This document shows, piece by piece, positions 1 through 11,062 of a DNA stretch of 64,000 nt. The translations under genes were made by a program, and so were the position numbers. Within the stretch, counting starts at the first letter, position 1, and every line of letters starts with the position of its first letter. Origin of the DNA: Paenibacillus sp. FSL R5-0766 (lineage in GTDB: Bacteria > Bacillota > Bacilli > Paenibacillales > Paenibacillaceae); assembly GCF_037971845.1 (NCBI RefSeq), contig NZ_CP150227.1:5456001-5520000 (forward strand). The letters are read 5' to 3'. Under the pieces are notes generated by a model, which was not told the DNA's origin, made no database searches, and was given only the letters and a program-made list of their open reading frames with translations.

Positions 1-891
1 GAGAAATACGTTGGATAATTCACCAATCGCTGGGTCAATATCGCGTGGAACCGCAATATCAATCAGGAACAATGGGCGAGATTGACGACGCTTCATGCTC
101 TCCCGTACCACTACTGCATCCATGACATAACGTTCAGCTCCAGTGGAACTAATCACAATATCAACTTCATTAAGTCGATCTAGTGCCTGTTCCATCGTAC
201 AAGGTGTACCCCGGAACTTGGCTGCCAATTCTTCAGCTCTTGCGAGCGTACGGTTCGCCACGATGACCTCGGATGCCCCGTTGGCATAGAGATGTTTCAC
301 GGTTAGTTCACTCATCTTGCCAGCACCCAAAATGAGCACCTTCTTGTCTGTGAACATGCCAAAAATCCTCTTACCGAGTTCAACAGCAGCATAACTGACA
401 GATACGGCGCTCTCCCCGATGGAAGTCTCCGAATGTGCCCGTTTGCCCAGCGTAACGGCCTGTTTGAACAGCATATTAAACCAGGTACCTGTTGATTTCT
501 CTTCTTGCGCTTTAAGAAAAGCCTGTTTCACCTGTCCAAGAATCTGAGTCTCACCGATGACCATAGAATCTAGTCCGCAGATGACGCGGAACAAATGGCG
601 CATGGCTTGATCATCTTCATATATATATAAGTGTTGCGTAAATTCTTCCCGTGGTACGTTAAACCATTGTTCCATGAATGTTCGAATAAAATAACCACAC
701 ATGTGAAGACGGTCCACCACAACATACAACTCGGTACGGTTACATGTGGCTACGATTACACCTTCCAATACACTCTTGGTCAGCTTGAGCTGCTGCAGCG
801 CTTCAGACAAATCCTTTTCTGCAAATGTGAATCGTTCCCTAACCTCTACAGGCGCCGTGCGATAATTCAAACCAACGACAACGATGTGCAT
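1..891 (-). CDS. hemA: Glutamyl-tRNA reductase, N-terminal 297 residues (cut by window edge)
   Basis: Reduces glutamyl-tRNA(Glu) to glutamate-1-semialdehyde, the first committed step of C5 haem synthesis, in the cytosol. The translation starts MHIVVVGLNYRTAPVEVRE and contains the family's catalytic-Cys segment ATCNRTELY near residue 50, then a Rossmann segment (VLILGAGKMSELTVKHL) and the ANRT strand. The ATG at 891 is preceded by AGGTGA at suitable spacing. The C-terminal dimerisation domain lies outside the window. It is the most downstream member seen of the minus-strand housekeeping block, as in Bacillus where hemA neighbours ysxC and lon, but here speD and an unknown gene intervene. Family identity is firm. 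Confidence 0.95.
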   Translation of the reverse strand, partial: MHIVVVGLNYRTAPVEVRERFTFAEKDLSEALQQLKLTKSVLEGVIVATCNRTELYVVVDRLHMCGYFIRTFMEQWFNVPREEFTQHLYIYEDDQAMRHLFRVICGLDSMVIGETQILGQVKQAFLKAQEEKSTGTWFNMLFKQAVTLGKRAHSETSIGESAVSVSYAAVELGKRIFGMFTDKKVLILGAGKMSELTVKHLYANGASEVIVANRTLARAEELAAKFRGTPCTMEQALDRLNEVDIVISSTGAERYVMDAVVVRESMKRRQSRPLFLIDIAVPRDIDPAIGELSNVFL

Positions 892-969
892 TGCAAGTTC
901 ACCTGCCTAATAAATTTCCAATCAAAGTGCTTACTGCATATGTCTATCCATTTATGATTGACAAGGTTA

Positions 970-975
970 ATTATA
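970..975 (-). promoter_or_regulatory. Candidate hemA extended -10 promoter element
   Basis: On the minus strand a perfect TATAAT preceded by TG-n (TGATATAAT) lies about 80 nt before the hemA start. No good -35 is visible, which is tolerable for an extended -10. Inference from motif only. Confidence 0.45.
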
Positions 976-1131
976 TCACACATCATAGCCGTGACCGGGT
1001 CATTTTTATGAAATGTTTATGAAATCACCATGTTCATCATCATATGCACTGTCATTTATTGTAGTGTCTCACCAAACTTCACCGTTATGCGTTAAAAAGT
1101 GTCGATTATGAATATTCATAACGATACGCAT

Positions 1132-1169
1132 ATTAAAACAAATAGCCATGGAATTATTCCATGACTATT
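1132..1169 (-). terminator. Rho-independent terminator of speD
   Basis: Inverted repeat AATAG-CATGGAAT / ATTCCATG-CTATT (1141-1169) with a small mismatch, followed on the minus strand by TTTGTTTTAAT. It sits 65 nt downstream of the speD stop. Confidence 0.65.
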
Positions 1170-1233
1170 AGAGTTTGGGAGGTTATGTGTCCATCCCGAT
1201 ATGTGAACATTGTGTATGCAATATACTTTTTAT

Positions 1234-1635
1234 TTAAACCCGTTCCGTCTGGTTGTTCATGTCTGGTGTTTCAACTTGCAATTCGCCCAATCCACGTACC
1301 AACTTCTTTGCATACGTTTTTTCAGGCTTTAATACGGATACCAGGTAGTCAATAGCAAGCTGTGGATCTACGGTCTCCCCACAAGTGTAACAATCAATCG
1401 CTGCAAAACCTCTCTCAGGATACGTATGAATGGAGAGATGGCTCTCAGACAATAGTACAAGTACGGTCGCTCCCTGTGGGTCAAACTGCTTGGACTGCAC
1501 GGACATTACTGTCGCGCCACATGCCTCCGCTGCTTCAACCATTTGGGCTTCCAGATACTCTGCATTGTTCAGTAGATTAAAGTCGACACCCCAAGTATCA
1601 ACAGCAACGTGTCTTCCGAAAGTTGAATATTCCAT
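1234..1635 (-). CDS. speD: S-adenosylmethionine decarboxylase proenzyme
   Basis: Makes decarboxylated AdoMet for spermidine synthesis. 133 residues, the size of prokaryotic class 1B SpeD. The self-processing motif LSESHLSIHTYPE is at residues 62-74; family knowledge places the cleavage at Glu64-Ser65, Ser65 becoming the pyruvoyl group. The CYTCGE segment with catalytic Cys follows. The start ATG at 1635 has GGAAGGGGG upstream. Flanked by its own terminator, so probably monocistronic. The N-terminus MEYSTFGRHVAVDTWG is typical. Confidence 0.95.
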   Translation of the reverse strand: MEYSTFGRHVAVDTWGVDFNLLNNAEYLEAQMVEAAEACGATVMSVQSKQFDPQGATVLVLLSESHLSIHTYPERGFAAIDCYTCGETVDPQLAIDYLVSVLKPEKTYAKKLVRGLGELQVETPDMNNQTERV

Positions 1636-1971
1636 CCTTCGGTTCCCCCTTCCTAGGAATAAAATGTTTGAAAAAATTTCATCCGCTAGGACCTACGTCA
1701 TTCACTTCCCGAGGGAAAAATCTCTCGCAACATATAATGTCCTGAGTGAATCCTGGTTCCTATATTGTTTTCAACGAGATTAAAAATAACATTGAATCAG
1801 AGTGAAATCAACCCTTTTCCAGAAGATTGTAAAATAAATATGTTCAATGCGGAATATTTGATCTCACATCAAAAAATTCCCCTGAAACCTCCACATTGGC
1901 GAGTGCCACTGCCCGGAAGATACAAGGGAATTCATTATATACACATACGTTTATAAACATACAATTTTAAG
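1636..1971. other. Long leader region of speD
   Basis: 336 nt between speD and the next upstream gene. AT-rich, no supported ORF. Promoter-like strings occur on the minus strand near 1935-1950 (TATATAAT) and near 1735, but none is convincing. No known riboswitch class is recognised. Confidence 0.4.
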
Positions 1972-2559
1972 CTAATAGGCTTCAAGCTCAAACAACCGTT
2001 TTTGATGACGAGCAAGGGTCTCATCAATCTGATGGAGCTGATCAGCAGTCGCATCTTTTCTAGTGTCCAGCAGTGAATCGATCTCGGCATACACACGGTT
2101 GATTTCGCGTTCTACATCTCTGGCCTGGAACAGATGTTGCAATTCAAGCAACGTATTTTTGTATTCATAGATCACTCGGGTGTTCTCCCCGGTCTTCTCC
2201 ACAATTTTGTGGACAGTGCCTTGAGCATAAACATACGTCATGGTGAACCCTTTATAGATCCGATGAACGACCCCGTCACCCTTAAAAGTCACAAAGAGCT
2301 TCCGGACAACGTTGGTCAGATGCAGATTCACTAGGCGGCAAGATAACTCACAGATATAGAACCCTTCTATGCGGTCAAAAGGGAAATGCACTTCTTCTCC
2401 ACTTACATCCCCCAGCACGACCTCCTGACAACCATTGTCCAACACCTTAACCCGATGATGAAGCCTGCCGTCTTCTGTCATGCGCAAAAACTGATGCATC
2501 TGGGGTTCTGACAATTTCATAGTGGCCTTAACATACTCTGTGGCTAACCGCTGAGCCAT
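1972..2559 (-). CDS. Conserved-looking hypothetical protein, 195 aa
   Basis: I do not recognise a named family. The 195-residue product starts MAQRLATEYVKATMKLS, lacks a signal peptide or membrane helix, has a beta-rich middle (residues about 35-130, alternating hydrophobics) and a C-terminal charged helix (about 135-195, REINRVYAEIDSLLDTRKD ... LARHQKRLFELEAY) that could form a coiled coil. It lies alone between speD and ysxC on the same strand. A leader hairpin CCGGC-TAA-GCCGG (2632-2644) and a minus-strand TATAAT (2681-2686) are upstream. Real coding is supported by length, codon pattern and strand agreement; function unknown. Confidence 0.7.
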   Translation of the reverse strand: MAQRLATEYVKATMKLSEPQMHQFLRMTEDGRLHHRVKVLDNGCQEVVLGDVSGEEVHFPFDRIEGFYICELSCRLVNLHLTNVVRKLFVTFKGDGVVHRIYKGFTMTYVYAQGTVHKIVEKTGENTRVIYEYKNTLLELQHLFQARDVEREINRVYAEIDSLLDTRKDATADQLHQIDETLARHQKRLFELEAY

Positions 2560-2680
2560 ACAAATCCCTCAATTCTTTCCCGATTGTTTTGTCTTCCTGC
2601 ACATGTAGCAGTCATCTCAAAATTCTTCAGGCCGGCTAAGCCGGTATGTTTGGTACTGTTGGCAATATGCACCTATGCTC

Positions 2681-2686
2681 ATTATA
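2681..2686 (-). promoter_or_regulatory. Candidate -10 box upstream of the 1972-2559 gene
   Basis: Minus-strand TATAAT about 120 nt before the start codon; the -35 position is poor. Weak evidence. Confidence 0.3.
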
Positions 2687-2826
2687 CACTACCATAAAGC
2701 TAATTCGCTCCAGAGCCACATAATGAATTCTCACGAAAATCCATAAAAAACCGGATGAATCTTGATCTTATCAACGATTCACTTAGTATGCTCACTTTCC
2801 TGCACTAAAACAGTATACTATCTCGG

Positions 2827-3483
2827 TTATCCGTTAATTTCGTTAATTTCTTCCTCTTCAGAAGCATTCTCTGCATCCAGAACTGGTGCATACTTATCTA
2901 TGCGGGCATGGCGGGTAATGATGTCCCATAACTCTTCTTTCCCCAATCCCTCTTCGGATGAAAACGGCACAAACAAATCCCCTGAACGAAGACCCAGTGA
3001 TTCCTTAATGACTTTGATATATTTGGCTCTGCGTGTTTTTGGAATCTTGTCCATCTTGGTTGCTACAACAACCAAAGGCAGTCCATTATGACGAAGCCAT
3101 TCGTTCATCATCTTGTCCTCTTTGGACGGTTCATGTCTCATATCCACCATCTGCATAACCAGTTTCAATTCTTCGCGTCCCAACAAGTATTTCTCCATCA
3201 TTTTACCCCAGGCAAAGCGTTGCTCTTTGGAAACTTTAGCGTAGCCATATCCCGGAAAATCGACGAAGTAGAGATCCTGATTAATTTTATAATAGTTGAG
3301 TTGCTGTGTCTTACCCGGTGTTGAGCTCGTCCGAGCCAAATTTTTACGATTGATCAAACGGTTGATCAGGGAAGATTTCCCCACATTGGAGCGTCCCGCC
3401 AAAGCTATCTCGGGCAAACCGTCATCGGGGTATTGTTCAGGCCGAACGGCACTGATAATAAATTCAGATTGATTTACTTTCAT
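2827..3483 (-). CDS. ysxC: Ribosome biogenesis GTPase YsxC/EngB
   Basis: Essential GTPase that helps assemble the 50S subunit. 218 residues with all G motifs: G1 GRSNVGKSS (about 30-38), G2-type STPGKTQ, G3 DFPGYG (about 75), G4 TKMD (about 143), G5 FSS. An acidic tail ([12 protein letters not shown]) follows. It is the gene after lon on the minus strand, an order shared with Bacillus (lon-ysxC). The lon terminator at 3563-3606 lies between, so ysxC may depend on read-through or its own promoter. Confidence 0.95.
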   Translation of the reverse strand: MKVNQSEFIISAVRPEQYPDDGLPEIALAGRSNVGKSSLINRLINRKNLARTSSTPGKTQQLNYYKINQDLYFVDFPGYGYAKVSKEQRFAWGKMMEKYLLGREELKLVMQMVDMRHEPSKEDKMMNEWLRHNGLPLVVVATKMDKIPKTRRAKYIKVIKESLGLRSGDLFVPFSSEEGLGKEELWDIITRHARIDKYAPVLDAENASEEEEINEING

Positions 3484-3562
3484 ATTGTATCTTTCCTCTC
3501 TTGAAAACCTGTGCTATGCATCACCTGTTGAAGGTATTATGCCATGGATTGTTCTATCATAC

Positions 3563-3606
3563 CAAAAAAACCGTTCCAGCGGACGCCGAAGCCTCCGCAG
3601 AACGGT
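3563..3606 (-). terminator. Rho-independent terminator of lon
   Basis: Minus strand: ACCGTTC-TGCGGA stem, a GC-rich loop, TCCGC-TGGAACGGT, then TTTTTTT. Strong hairpin with a 7-T tail 34 nt past the lon stop. Confidence 0.85.
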
Positions 3607-3639
3607 CTAATCTTCATACGAACCTTTCGGATACGTGGA

Positions 3640-5979
3640 TTACAGGTGAATTCCTGTCTGCTCCACAAGTGCATGCTGCAATACCTGATCCATATGGGCT
3701 ACAGGTACAAACTCCACATCTTCCTTGATGCTGTCTGGAATGTCACGCAGGTCCCGCTCGTTATCCTTAGGCAATAATATTTTTTTATAACCGGCACGAT
3801 GGGCTGCCAGTGATTTCTCTTTCAGACCACCAATCGGCAGTACACGTCCACGCAGTGTTATTTCACCAGTCATCGCGATATCCTTGGACACATGTTTGTT
3901 TGTCAAGGCTGAGATTAACGCTGTTGCCATCGTAATCCCGGCAGATGGACCATCCTTCGGAATCGCTCCTTCCGGAACGTGGATATGGATATCGTTCTTC
4001 TCATGGAAGTCAGGCGAAATTCCAAGCTGTGTAGCTTTGGAGCGGGTATAACTGAATGCGGCTTGTGCCGATTCCTTCATGACATCCCCCAGTTTACCTG
4101 TGAGAGTCAATTTACCTGTTCCAGGCACAACAGTCACTTCAATGATAAGGGTATCTCCACCCACTTCAGTCCACGCCAGACCCGTTACGGTACCAATCTG
4201 ATCTTCCAGTTCGGCCATACCATAACGGAACTTGCCAGGTCCAAGGTAGTCTTTGATCTTATCTGATGAGATGTTAATCTGACCTTCCACGCCAGATACG
4301 ACGTTCTTGGCAGCTTTCCGGCACAACGAAGCCATCTGCTGTTCCAGATTACGCACACCTGACTCCCGTGTATATTCACGAATTACACGCAACAACGCGT
4401 CATCCGGGATTTCCAATTGCTCTTCTTCCAGACCATGGTCCTGCTTCTGTTTGGGCAGCAAATAGTTTTTCGCAATTTGCAGCTTCTCCAGCTCCGTGTA
4501 ACCAGGGATGTTGAGCATTTCCATCCGATCCAGCAATGGACGCGGAATATTGTGTACCGTGTTGGCAGTTGTTATAAACATAACGTTGGATAAGTCAAAC
4601 GGCAATTCTACAAAATGATCACTAAACGTATTATTCTGTTCTGGATCAAGCACCTCAAGTAACGCTGCGGAAGGATCTCCGCGGAAGTCTGAAGCCATCT
4701 TATCAATCTCGTCCAGCAGGAATACCGGATTCAGTGAACCTGCCGTTTTCATCCCCTGGATGATACGCCCAGGCATCGCGCCTACATAGGTGCGTCGGTG
4801 ACCACGAATCTCGGCTTCATCACGCACGCCGCCCAGAGATATTCTTACAAACTCCCGACCCAGCGATCTCGCGATTGAACGGGCAAGTGATGTTTTACCA
4901 ACCCCTGGAGGTCCAACCAGACAGAGAATGGGCCCTTTGAGCTTCTTGACGAGTTTCTGGACAGCCAGATATTCAAGCACACGCTCTTTGGGCTTTTCCA
5001 ATCCGTAATGATCTGCATTCAGCACATCTTCGGCTTTTTGGATATCCAGATCATCCGCTGTCATCTGACTCCAAGGAAGGCCAAGCAGCCAATCCACGTA
5101 GTTGCGAATGACTCCGCCCTCAGCTGAACTTGCAGGCATTTTCTCCAGTCGATCAATTTCTTTCTCGACCTTTTCTTTCACCTTGTCCGGCAAGCCGAGT
5201 TCTTCCATCTGTGTGCGAAGTTCCTCAACCTCACCCGCACGGCCTTCTTTTTCACCCAGTTCTTTCTGGATCGCTTTCATCTGCTCGCGCAAATAATATT
5301 CCTTCTGCGTTTTCTCCATCTGTTTCTTCACACGTTGGCTGATCTTGCGTTCAAGCTCCAGCACTTCGCGCTCATTGTTCAGGATATCCAGCAATTTCTC
5401 CAGACGTTCCCGAACGTCGATGGTCTCCAGAATTTCCTGTTTATCCTTGATCTTCAAGGACAGGTGACTCGTGATGACATCGGCCAGCCTCCCTGGTTCT
5501 TCGATGTCAGACACCGCTGCGAGTGTCTCTGGTGTCACTTTTTTGGACAGATTAATATAATTCTCGAACTGGTTCAGAACGGTACGCATCAAGGCATCCG
5601 TCTCCGGATGGGTGTTCTCCTCTTCAGGCAGCTCTTTTGCCAGTACTTCATAATATTCCTCGTTGTCCGTATATTCAATAATTTCAGCCCGTTCCATGCC
5701 TTCTACGAGTACACGAATCGTACCGTTTGGAAGCTTCAGCATCTGTCTGACCTTGGCCACGGTTCCGATTCTGAAAATGTCCTCTTGTGTTGGTTCTTCA
5801 ATATTTACTTCGGCTTGGGAACATAGGAGAATCAGATGTTCTTCTACCATCGCTTTTTCTAAAGCCTTGACCGATTTCTCCCGGCCCACATCGAGATGCA
5901 GTACCATACTCGGGTAGACGAGAAGTCCTCTTAAAGGCAGTAAAGGAAAACGACGACCTTTCGCTTTGCTCGGTCCCAT
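3640..5979 (-). CDS. lon: ATP-dependent Lon protease (LonA)
   Basis: Cytosolic AAA+ serine protease degrading misfolded and regulatory proteins. 779 residues: N-terminal substrate domain ([15 protein letters not shown]...), coiled-coil linker, Walker [10 protein letters not shown], Walker [11 protein letters not shown], sensor segment and C-terminal Ser-Lys protease domain with KDGPSAG (Ser) and [10 protein letters not shown] (Lys). I start at Met 5979 ([11 protein letters not shown]...) because GGAGGT sits 9 nt upstream; the in-frame ATG at 6021 has no ribosome site. It lies 86 nt after lonB in the same direction. Confidence 0.95.
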   Translation of the reverse strand: MGPSKAKGRRFPLLPLRGLLVYPSMVLHLDVGREKSVKALEKAMVEEHLILLCSQAEVNIEEPTQEDIFRIGTVAKVRQMLKLPNGTIRVLVEGMERAEIIEYTDNEEYYEVLAKELPEEENTHPETDALMRTVLNQFENYINLSKKVTPETLAAVSDIEEPGRLADVITSHLSLKIKDKQEILETIDVRERLEKLLDILNNEREVLELERKISQRVKKQMEKTQKEYYLREQMKAIQKELGEKEGRAGEVEELRTQMEELGLPDKVKEKVEKEIDRLEKMPASSAEGGVIRNYVDWLLGLPWSQMTADDLDIQKAEDVLNADHYGLEKPKERVLEYLAVQKLVKKLKGPILCLVGPPGVGKTSLARSIARSLGREFVRISLGGVRDEAEIRGHRRTYVGAMPGRIIQGMKTAGSLNPVFLLDEIDKMASDFRGDPSAALLEVLDPEQNNTFSDHFVELPFDLSNVMFITTANTVHNIPRPLLDRMEMLNIPGYTELEKLQIAKNYLLPKQKQDHGLEEEQLEIPDDALLRVIREYTRESGVRNLEQQMASLCRKAAKNVVSGVEGQINISSDKIKDYLGPGKFRYGMAELEDQIGTVTGLAWTEVGGDTLIIEVTVVPGTGKLTLTGKLGDVMKESAQAAFSYTRSKATQLGISPDFHEKNDIHIHVPEGAIPKDGPSAGITMATALISALTNKHVSKDIAMTGEITLRGRVLPIGGLKEKSLAAHRAGYKKILLPKDNERDLRDIPDSIKEDVEFVPVAHMDQVLQHALVEQTGIHL

Positions 5980-6065
5980 CGCTTTCGCACCTCCAATGGC
6001 TCTCAGGTTGTAGTCATTCATTATTCTATCAAATGTTCACATAAAAAACCAATGAAGGGAAGCGC

Positions 6066-7820
6066 TTAGCAGCTTCCCGAATCTGTAACCTGTCCTGGAC
6101 GAGGCACGTCCGCACGCAAATAGGAAGCGGATGCCGGTGGAAAAATCTCCGGTGCAGGTGCAACTGTCTCCTCTGCAAGCTTCGTCTGTTCCATCTGTTG
6201 TGATTCCGGGACCCAGGCGAACACTTCACGGAATACGTCCTCTACGGTATCTACCGGGATAACGCGCAAGCCATCCAGATTCTCAAAAATGGACTGCCAG
6301 TTCTCCGCGGGAATAATAACGGTCTTCGCTCCTGCCTGAAAGGCAGCCTCCACCTTGGCCAGCACGCCACCAATAGGCTTAACCCGACCATGAATACTGA
6401 TCTCGCCAGTCATCGCTGTCTCATGATCCACAGGGCGTCCCTGAATCGCTGATGTAATGGCAGTCGCCATGGCAATCCCGGCAGATGGACCATCAATAGG
6501 TGTCCCACCTGGGAAATTCACGTGTAAATCGTAATCATTCGGACGAATACCCATGGCTTTTAATACGGTTAACACATTTTCAACCGAGCCTTTGGCCATA
6601 CTTTTTCGCCGGAGTGTACGCGAACCGCCTCCAATCTCTTCTTCATCCACAACGCCTGTAATATTGATTCGGCCTTGATCTTTAAGAGCCGGAACAGCAG
6701 ACACTTCGATCTCCAAAATGGTTCCCATATTCGGTCCGTATACCGCCAAGCCGTTAACAAACCCCACCTGCGGGTGTGTAGGGACCTTCCGATCAGGCCG
6801 TGGCTGAATCTGGCTGCTACCCGCCACCCACTCCACATCAGACGCCTGAAGCGTCTCACGCTTCTCTGTCAGCGCAAGCCCCGCAGCCAGCTGGATGATA
6901 TTAACCGCTTCGCGTCCATTGGTTGCATATCGCTTGACCACATCAACGGCATCCGGACATGGACTGAACCCTATTTTCTGAACAGCATCCTCTGCAATTC
7001 GCCCAATCTCCTCAGGCAACAAAGGACGGAAATAAACTTCCATGCAGCGTGAACGCAAAGCTGGTGGCAGTTCATGAGGCGAACGAGTCGTTGCTCCAAC
7101 AAGGCGGAAATCGGCCGGCAGGCCATTTTGAAAAATATCGTGGATATAAGCAGGAGTATGCGTGTCTTCCGAGTTATAGTACGCACTCTCCAAAAACACC
7201 TTGCGATCCTCCAACACTTTCAACAGCTTATTCATCTGAATCGAATGTAATTCACCAATCTCATCAATAAAAAGCATTCCCCCATGCGCTTTCGTGACAG
7301 CACCCGGTTTCGGTTGGGGAATACCTGCAACGCCCATGGCTCCTGCTCCCTGATATATCGGATCATGAACCGAACCAATTAAGGGGTCCGCAATACCACG
7401 TTCATCAAAACGGGCTGTTGTTGCATCCAGCTCCGTGAATTTGGCGTCTGGCTTGAAAGGCGATGTTGGATTCTTCTTGGCCTCTTCCAACACAACCCTT
7501 GCGGCAGCTGTCTTCCCGACTCCGGGTGGGCCATAAATGATAACATGTTGCGGATTAGCACTGCACAAAGCAGCTTTAAGGGCACGCAGCCCGTCTTTTT
7601 GCCCAACAATATCGTTAATGGTAGCTGGACGCGTCTTCTCCGACAACGGCTTGGTGAGTGAGATTGAACGCAACTTACGCAGCTTCTCCAGTTCCTTGCG
7701 AGATTCTCGCTCAACGGCACTGCGGTTCGTTTTCTGGCCACGCAGCAGGTTCCAGAAATACAAACCAATCACCACTCCAAAAAATAACTGAATCAACATG
7801 ATGACCATACCAAATTCCAT
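6066..7820 (-). CDS. lonB: ATP-dependent protease LonB, membrane-anchored, spore-former type
   Basis: Second Lon-type protease; in Bacillus LonB is a forespore-linked enzyme. 584 residues from Met 7820 (AGGAGG about 10 nt upstream). N-terminal membrane helix (about residues 5-24, LIQLFFGVVIGLYFW), AAA+ domain with [12 protein letters not shown], Walker B MLFIDEIGEL, arginine finger region RSRCMEVYF, and protease domain with DGPSAGIAMA (catalytic Ser) and GGVLAKVEAA (Lys). A Pro/Ala-rich 40-residue tail (EETVAPAPEIFPPASA) extends past the usual end. Paired with lonA as in Bacillus. Confidence 0.93.
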   Translation of the reverse strand: MEFGMVIMLIQLFFGVVIGLYFWNLLRGQKTNRSAVERESRKELEKLRKLRSISLTKPLSEKTRPATINDIVGQKDGLRALKAALCSANPQHVIIYGPPGVGKTAAARVVLEEAKKNPTSPFKPDAKFTELDATTARFDERGIADPLIGSVHDPIYQGAGAMGVAGIPQPKPGAVTKAHGGMLFIDEIGELHSIQMNKLLKVLEDRKVFLESAYYNSEDTHTPAYIHDIFQNGLPADFRLVGATTRSPHELPPALRSRCMEVYFRPLLPEEIGRIAEDAVQKIGFSPCPDAVDVVKRYATNGREAVNIIQLAAGLALTEKRETLQASDVEWVAGSSQIQPRPDRKVPTHPQVGFVNGLAVYGPNMGTILEIEVSAVPALKDQGRINITGVVDEEEIGGGSRTLRRKSMAKGSVENVLTVLKAMGIRPNDYDLHVNFPGGTPIDGPSAGIAMATAITSAIQGRPVDHETAMTGEISIHGRVKPIGGVLAKVEAAFQAGAKTVIIPAENWQSIFENLDGLRVIPVDTVEDVFREVFAWVPESQQMEQTKLAEETVAPAPEIFPPASASYLRADVPRPGQVTDSGSC

Positions 7821-7931
7821 GTCTTCACATCCTCCTATTTTGTCGCTATTCTCATATGAGATCATGCTAATACTTGGTAGTATAGCCTTTTCAACGCGAC
7901 GTAAACGGGCGATGCGGAATTTGTATGCGAG

Positions 7932-7965
7932 AAAATAAAAAGCCCGCCATCGCTGGCGAGCTTTT
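7932..7965 (-). terminator. Rho-independent terminator after ispG
   Basis: Minus strand: AAAAGC-TCGCCA / TGGCG-GGCTTTT hairpin followed by TTTATTTT, 23 nt past the ispG stop. Confidence 0.8.
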
Positions 7966-7987
7966 GCTGTAACAAGATATGAATCAA

Positions 7988-9085
7988 TCAGTGCGAACGA
8001 CCAGGAATAACACCTGTCTCTTCGTAGGCTTCGACGATTTTGTCGATCTCTTTTTTTAATTCCTCAACCATGATTTCTTCAGGCACTTTACGAATCATCT
8101 TGCCGTGACGGAACAAGAGACCTTCTCCACGAGCACCGGCAATCCCGATATCCGCTTCTTTGGCCTCACCTGGACCATTAACCGCACAACCCAACACCGA
8201 TACTTTAATCGGCACCTTCAGTTTGGAGATATACTCTTCCACTTCGTTGGCAATGGAGAACAGGTCGATATCCAATCGTCCACACGTTGGGCAGGAGATC
8301 AATGTAGCTGCATTTGTAATGAGTCCAAATGTTTTGAGCAGATCACGAGCGACCTTGATTTCTTCTACCGGGTCCGCACTCAGTGAGATCCGCATCGTTG
8401 AACCAATACCCATGGACAATAAGGCTCCCATACCTGCGGAGCTTTTGATCGTACCGGAGAACAGTGTACCTGCTTCGGTAATCCCGAGATGCAACGGATA
8501 CGGAATGATTTGAGCTGCTTTGGTATAAGCTTCAATCGCCATCGGCACATCCGATGCTTTGAGTGACACGATGATATCATGGAAATCAAGTTCTTCCAAA
8601 ATACCAATGTGATACAATGCACTTTCTACCATAGCATCTGCCGTAGGATACCCATACTTCTCAAGGAGATGGTTTTCCAAAGAACCCGCATTTACTCCAA
8701 TCCTAATCGGAATGCCGCGGTCTTTACAAGCCTTAACCACTTCTTCCACTTTCGCACGTTTACCGATGTTACCTGGATTAATCCGAACTTTATCGATGCC
8801 GTTCTCAATCGCAAGCAAAGCCAGCTTATAGTTGAAATGAATGTCCGCTACGAGCGGTATATGAATGCGTTTTTTGATTTCCTTGATGGCTGCGGCAGCT
8901 TCCTCATTATTAACCGTTACACGTACCACTTGGCAACCCGCTTCTTCCAGTCGCAGAATCTCTGCAACCGTTGCTTCAACGTCTGCCGTTTTGGTTGTAC
9001 ACATACTTTGGATAATGACTTCGTTACTGCCACCGATCGTTACGTTTCCCACTTTCACGGGACGTGTATCCTGTCTTAAATACAT
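7988..9085 (-). CDS. ispG: 4-hydroxy-3-methylbut-2-enyl diphosphate synthase
   Basis: [4Fe-4S] enzyme of the MEP isoprenoid pathway converting MEcPP to HMBPP. 365 residues: TIM-barrel half ([39 protein letters not shown]) and C-terminal cluster domain with SCPTCGR and [11 protein letters not shown] supplying three Cys and a Glu ligand. Start Met 9085 ([13 protein letters not shown]) has GGGGAG upstream; the longer in-frame TTG has its ribosome site too close. Its place between clpX and lonB is unlike Bacillus subtilis. It ends at its own terminator. Confidence 0.95.
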   Translation of the reverse strand: MYLRQDTRPVKVGNVTIGGSNEVIIQSMCTTKTADVEATVAEILRLEEAGCQVVRVTVNNEEAAAAIKEIKKRIHIPLVADIHFNYKLALLAIENGIDKVRINPGNIGKRAKVEEVVKACKDRGIPIRIGVNAGSLENHLLEKYGYPTADAMVESALYHIGILEELDFHDIIVSLKASDVPMAIEAYTKAAQIIPYPLHLGITEAGTLFSGTIKSSAGMGALLSMGIGSTMRISLSADPVEEIKVARDLLKTFGLITNAATLISCPTCGRLDIDLFSIANEVEEYISKLKVPIKVSVLGCAVNGPGEAKEADIGIAGARGEGLLFRHGKMIRKVPEEIMVEELKKEIDKIVEAYEETGVIPGRSH

Positions 9086-9205
9086 GAGTGATTTCTCTCC
9101 CCACAACGTCAAAGCTCCACCCTGACAGAGACATGAATTCGCCTTCTGCCAAAGTGGAGAACTGACAAGTCTATATTTCAGAGTTCAACGGGATTCAGGC
9201 CTTTA

Positions 9206-10459
9206 TTAGGCGCTCTCTTCCTGCTTATCGTCCTTCGATTGGCTTAGTTCAGGCACGACTCTTTTCTCAACAACTTCTTCGGTAATGACACAGTTCGTAA
9301 CATCATCACGTGAAGGCACTTCATACATGATTTCAAGCATGATACCTTCAATGATGGCACGCAATCCACGTGCACCTGTGTTACGTTTAATTGCTTCTTT
9401 TGCAATCGCGAGCAATGCAGCTGGTTCAAATACCAGATTCACATTGTCCAGCTCAAGCAGTTTTTGGTACTGTTTGGTAAGCGCGTTTTTTGGTTCGGAA
9501 AGAATCCGTACCAGCGTATCTTCATCCAGTGGCTCCAAAGTGGAGATGACTGGCAGACGGCCTACAAATTCCGGAATCAGACCAAATTTCAGCAAATCTT
9601 CCGGCAATACCATACCCAGGTATTCACCTGGTTTCAGATCTTTTTGCTCAGAAACGGTATTAAAGCCAATGACTTTTTTACCGATCCGGCGTTTGATCAT
9701 TTGCTCCAGACCATCAAAGGCACCGCCGCAAATGAACAGGATGTTTGTTGTATCGATCTGAATGAATTCTTGATGAGGGTGTTTGCGACCACCTTGTGGT
9801 GGTACAGAAGCCACAGTTCCTTCAAGAATTTTCAAGAGAGCCTGTTGCACACCTTCGCCCGATACATCACGAGTAATGGATGGGTTTTCGGATTTACGCG
9901 CTACTTTATCAATCTCATCGATATAAATAATGCCACGCTCTGCTTTTTCCACATCATAATCAGCAGCTTGAATCAGTTTGAGCAGGATGTTCTCTACATC
10001 CTCACCTACATAACCCGCTTCTGTTAATGACGTAGCATCCGCAATAGCAAAAGGAACATTCAAAATTTTTGCCATCGTTTGCGCAAGCAACGTTTTACCA
10101 GAACCCGTAGGTCCTAACAGCAAAATGTTACTCTTCGACAGTTCAACATCTTCAATCTTGCTTTGTGTGTTGATCCGTTTGTAGTGATTGTACACCGCAA
10201 CAGACAATGACTTCTTCGCTTGCTCCTGTCCAATAACATATTGATCAAGGATATTACGAATCTCTTTTGGTTTTGGAATATCTTTGAGGTCTACTTCTTC
10301 ATCATGACCGAGTTCTTCCTCAACGATTTCGGTGCAAAGTTCGATACATTCATCACAAATGTACACGCCTGGTCCAGCGACCAACTTACGCACCTGCTCC
10401 TGAGATTTACCGCAAAAAGAGCATTTCAGTTGCCCTTTCTCATCGTTAAATTTAAACAT
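9206..10459 (-). CDS. clpX: ATP-dependent Clp protease ATP-binding subunit ClpX
   Basis: AAA+ unfoldase delivering substrates to ClpP. 417 residues: N-terminal zinc-binding domain with Cys13, Cys16, Cys35 and Cys38 (CSFCGK ... YICDEC), Walker A GPTGSGKT near 116-123, Walker [10 protein letters not shown], the IGF loop within [14 protein letters not shown], and sensor 2 GARGLRA. AAGGGGTGG precedes the ATG. It follows clpP by 12 nt on the minus strand, so ClpP and ClpX subunits are co-expressed. Confidence 0.97.
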   Translation of the reverse strand: MFKFNDEKGQLKCSFCGKSQEQVRKLVAGPGVYICDECIELCTEIVEEELGHDEEVDLKDIPKPKEIRNILDQYVIGQEQAKKSLSVAVYNHYKRINTQSKIEDVELSKSNILLLGPTGSGKTLLAQTMAKILNVPFAIADATSLTEAGYVGEDVENILLKLIQAADYDVEKAERGIIYIDEIDKVARKSENPSITRDVSGEGVQQALLKILEGTVASVPPQGGRKHPHQEFIQIDTTNILFICGGAFDGLEQMIKRRIGKKVIGFNTVSEQKDLKPGEYLGMVLPEDLLKFGLIPEFVGRLPVISTLEPLDEDTLVRILSEPKNALTKQYQKLLELDNVNLVFEPAALLAIAKEAIKRNTGARGLRAIIEGIMLEIMYEVPSRDDVTNCVITEEVVEKRVVPELSQSKDDKQEESA

Positions 10460-10471
10460 GAAACCACCCCT

Positions 10472-11062
10472 TTAGGAATTGATCGGTCTACTGAGCACCT
10501 GGTCAATAATGCCGTACGTCTTAGCCTCTTCAGCGCTCATGAAGAAGTCACGGTCTGTATCCCGCTCAATTTTCTCAAGAGACTGACCCGTACGATCGAC
10601 GTATATTTGATTCAGTTTCTGACGTGTTTTAATAATCCATTCTGCGTGTATCTTAATATCCGCAGCCTGTCCTTGAATGCCGCCAAGCGGCTGATGAATC
10701 ATTACTTCGCTATTTGTCAGCGCATATCTCTTGCCAGGTGCACCGGCTGTCAGCAATAACGAGCCCATGCTTGCTGCCATCCCAACGCAAATGGTAGATA
10801 CATCCGGCTTGATAAATTGCATCGTATCGTATATACCCATCCCTGCGGTGACAGAACCACCAGGTGAGTTAATGTACAAGCTGATATCCTTCTCAGGATC
10901 GTCGGCTGCCAAAAACAAAAGCTGTGCTATGACAAGATTGGCTACATCGTCATCAATCGCACTGGTTAGAAAGATAATGCGATCTTTCAGCAAACGTGAA
11001 TATATATCGTAAGACCGCTCGCCTCGATTGGTTTGTTCTATAACCATTGGCACCAGACTCAT
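10472..11062 (-). CDS. clpP: ATP-dependent Clp protease proteolytic subunit
   Basis: Tetradecameric serine peptidase of the ClpXP/ClpCP machines. 196 residues with the catalytic triad visible at canonical numbering: Ser98 ([10 protein letters not shown]), His123 ([12 protein letters not shown]), Asp172 (DTDRDFF). AGAGG ribosome site before ATG 11062. A sigma-A promoter is at 11125-11153. No CtsR direct repeat was recognised upstream. First gene of a clpP-clpX unit that sits between tig and ispG. Confidence 0.97.
   Translation of the reverse strand: MSLVPMVIEQTNRGERSYDIYSRLLKDRIIFLTSAIDDDVANLVIAQLLFLAADDPEKDISLYINSPGGSVTAGMGIYDTMQFIKPDVSTICVGMAASMGSLLLTAGAPGKRYALTNSEVMIHQPLGGIQGQAADIKIHAEWIIKTRQKLNQIYVDRTGQSLEKIERDTDRDFFMSAEEAKTYGIIDQVLSRPINS

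Larger units (their letters stand above)
892..1233. other. Intergenic region hemA-speD
   Basis: 342 nt without a supported gene. It holds the speD terminator hairpin (1141-1169) and the candidate hemA promoter (970-975). The short plus-strand ORFs here are shadows. Confidence 0.6.

Noticed and set aside
1636..1971. Riboswitch in the speD leader
   Set aside because: The leader is long, but I could not match it to a known AdoMet or polyamine riboswitch consensus.
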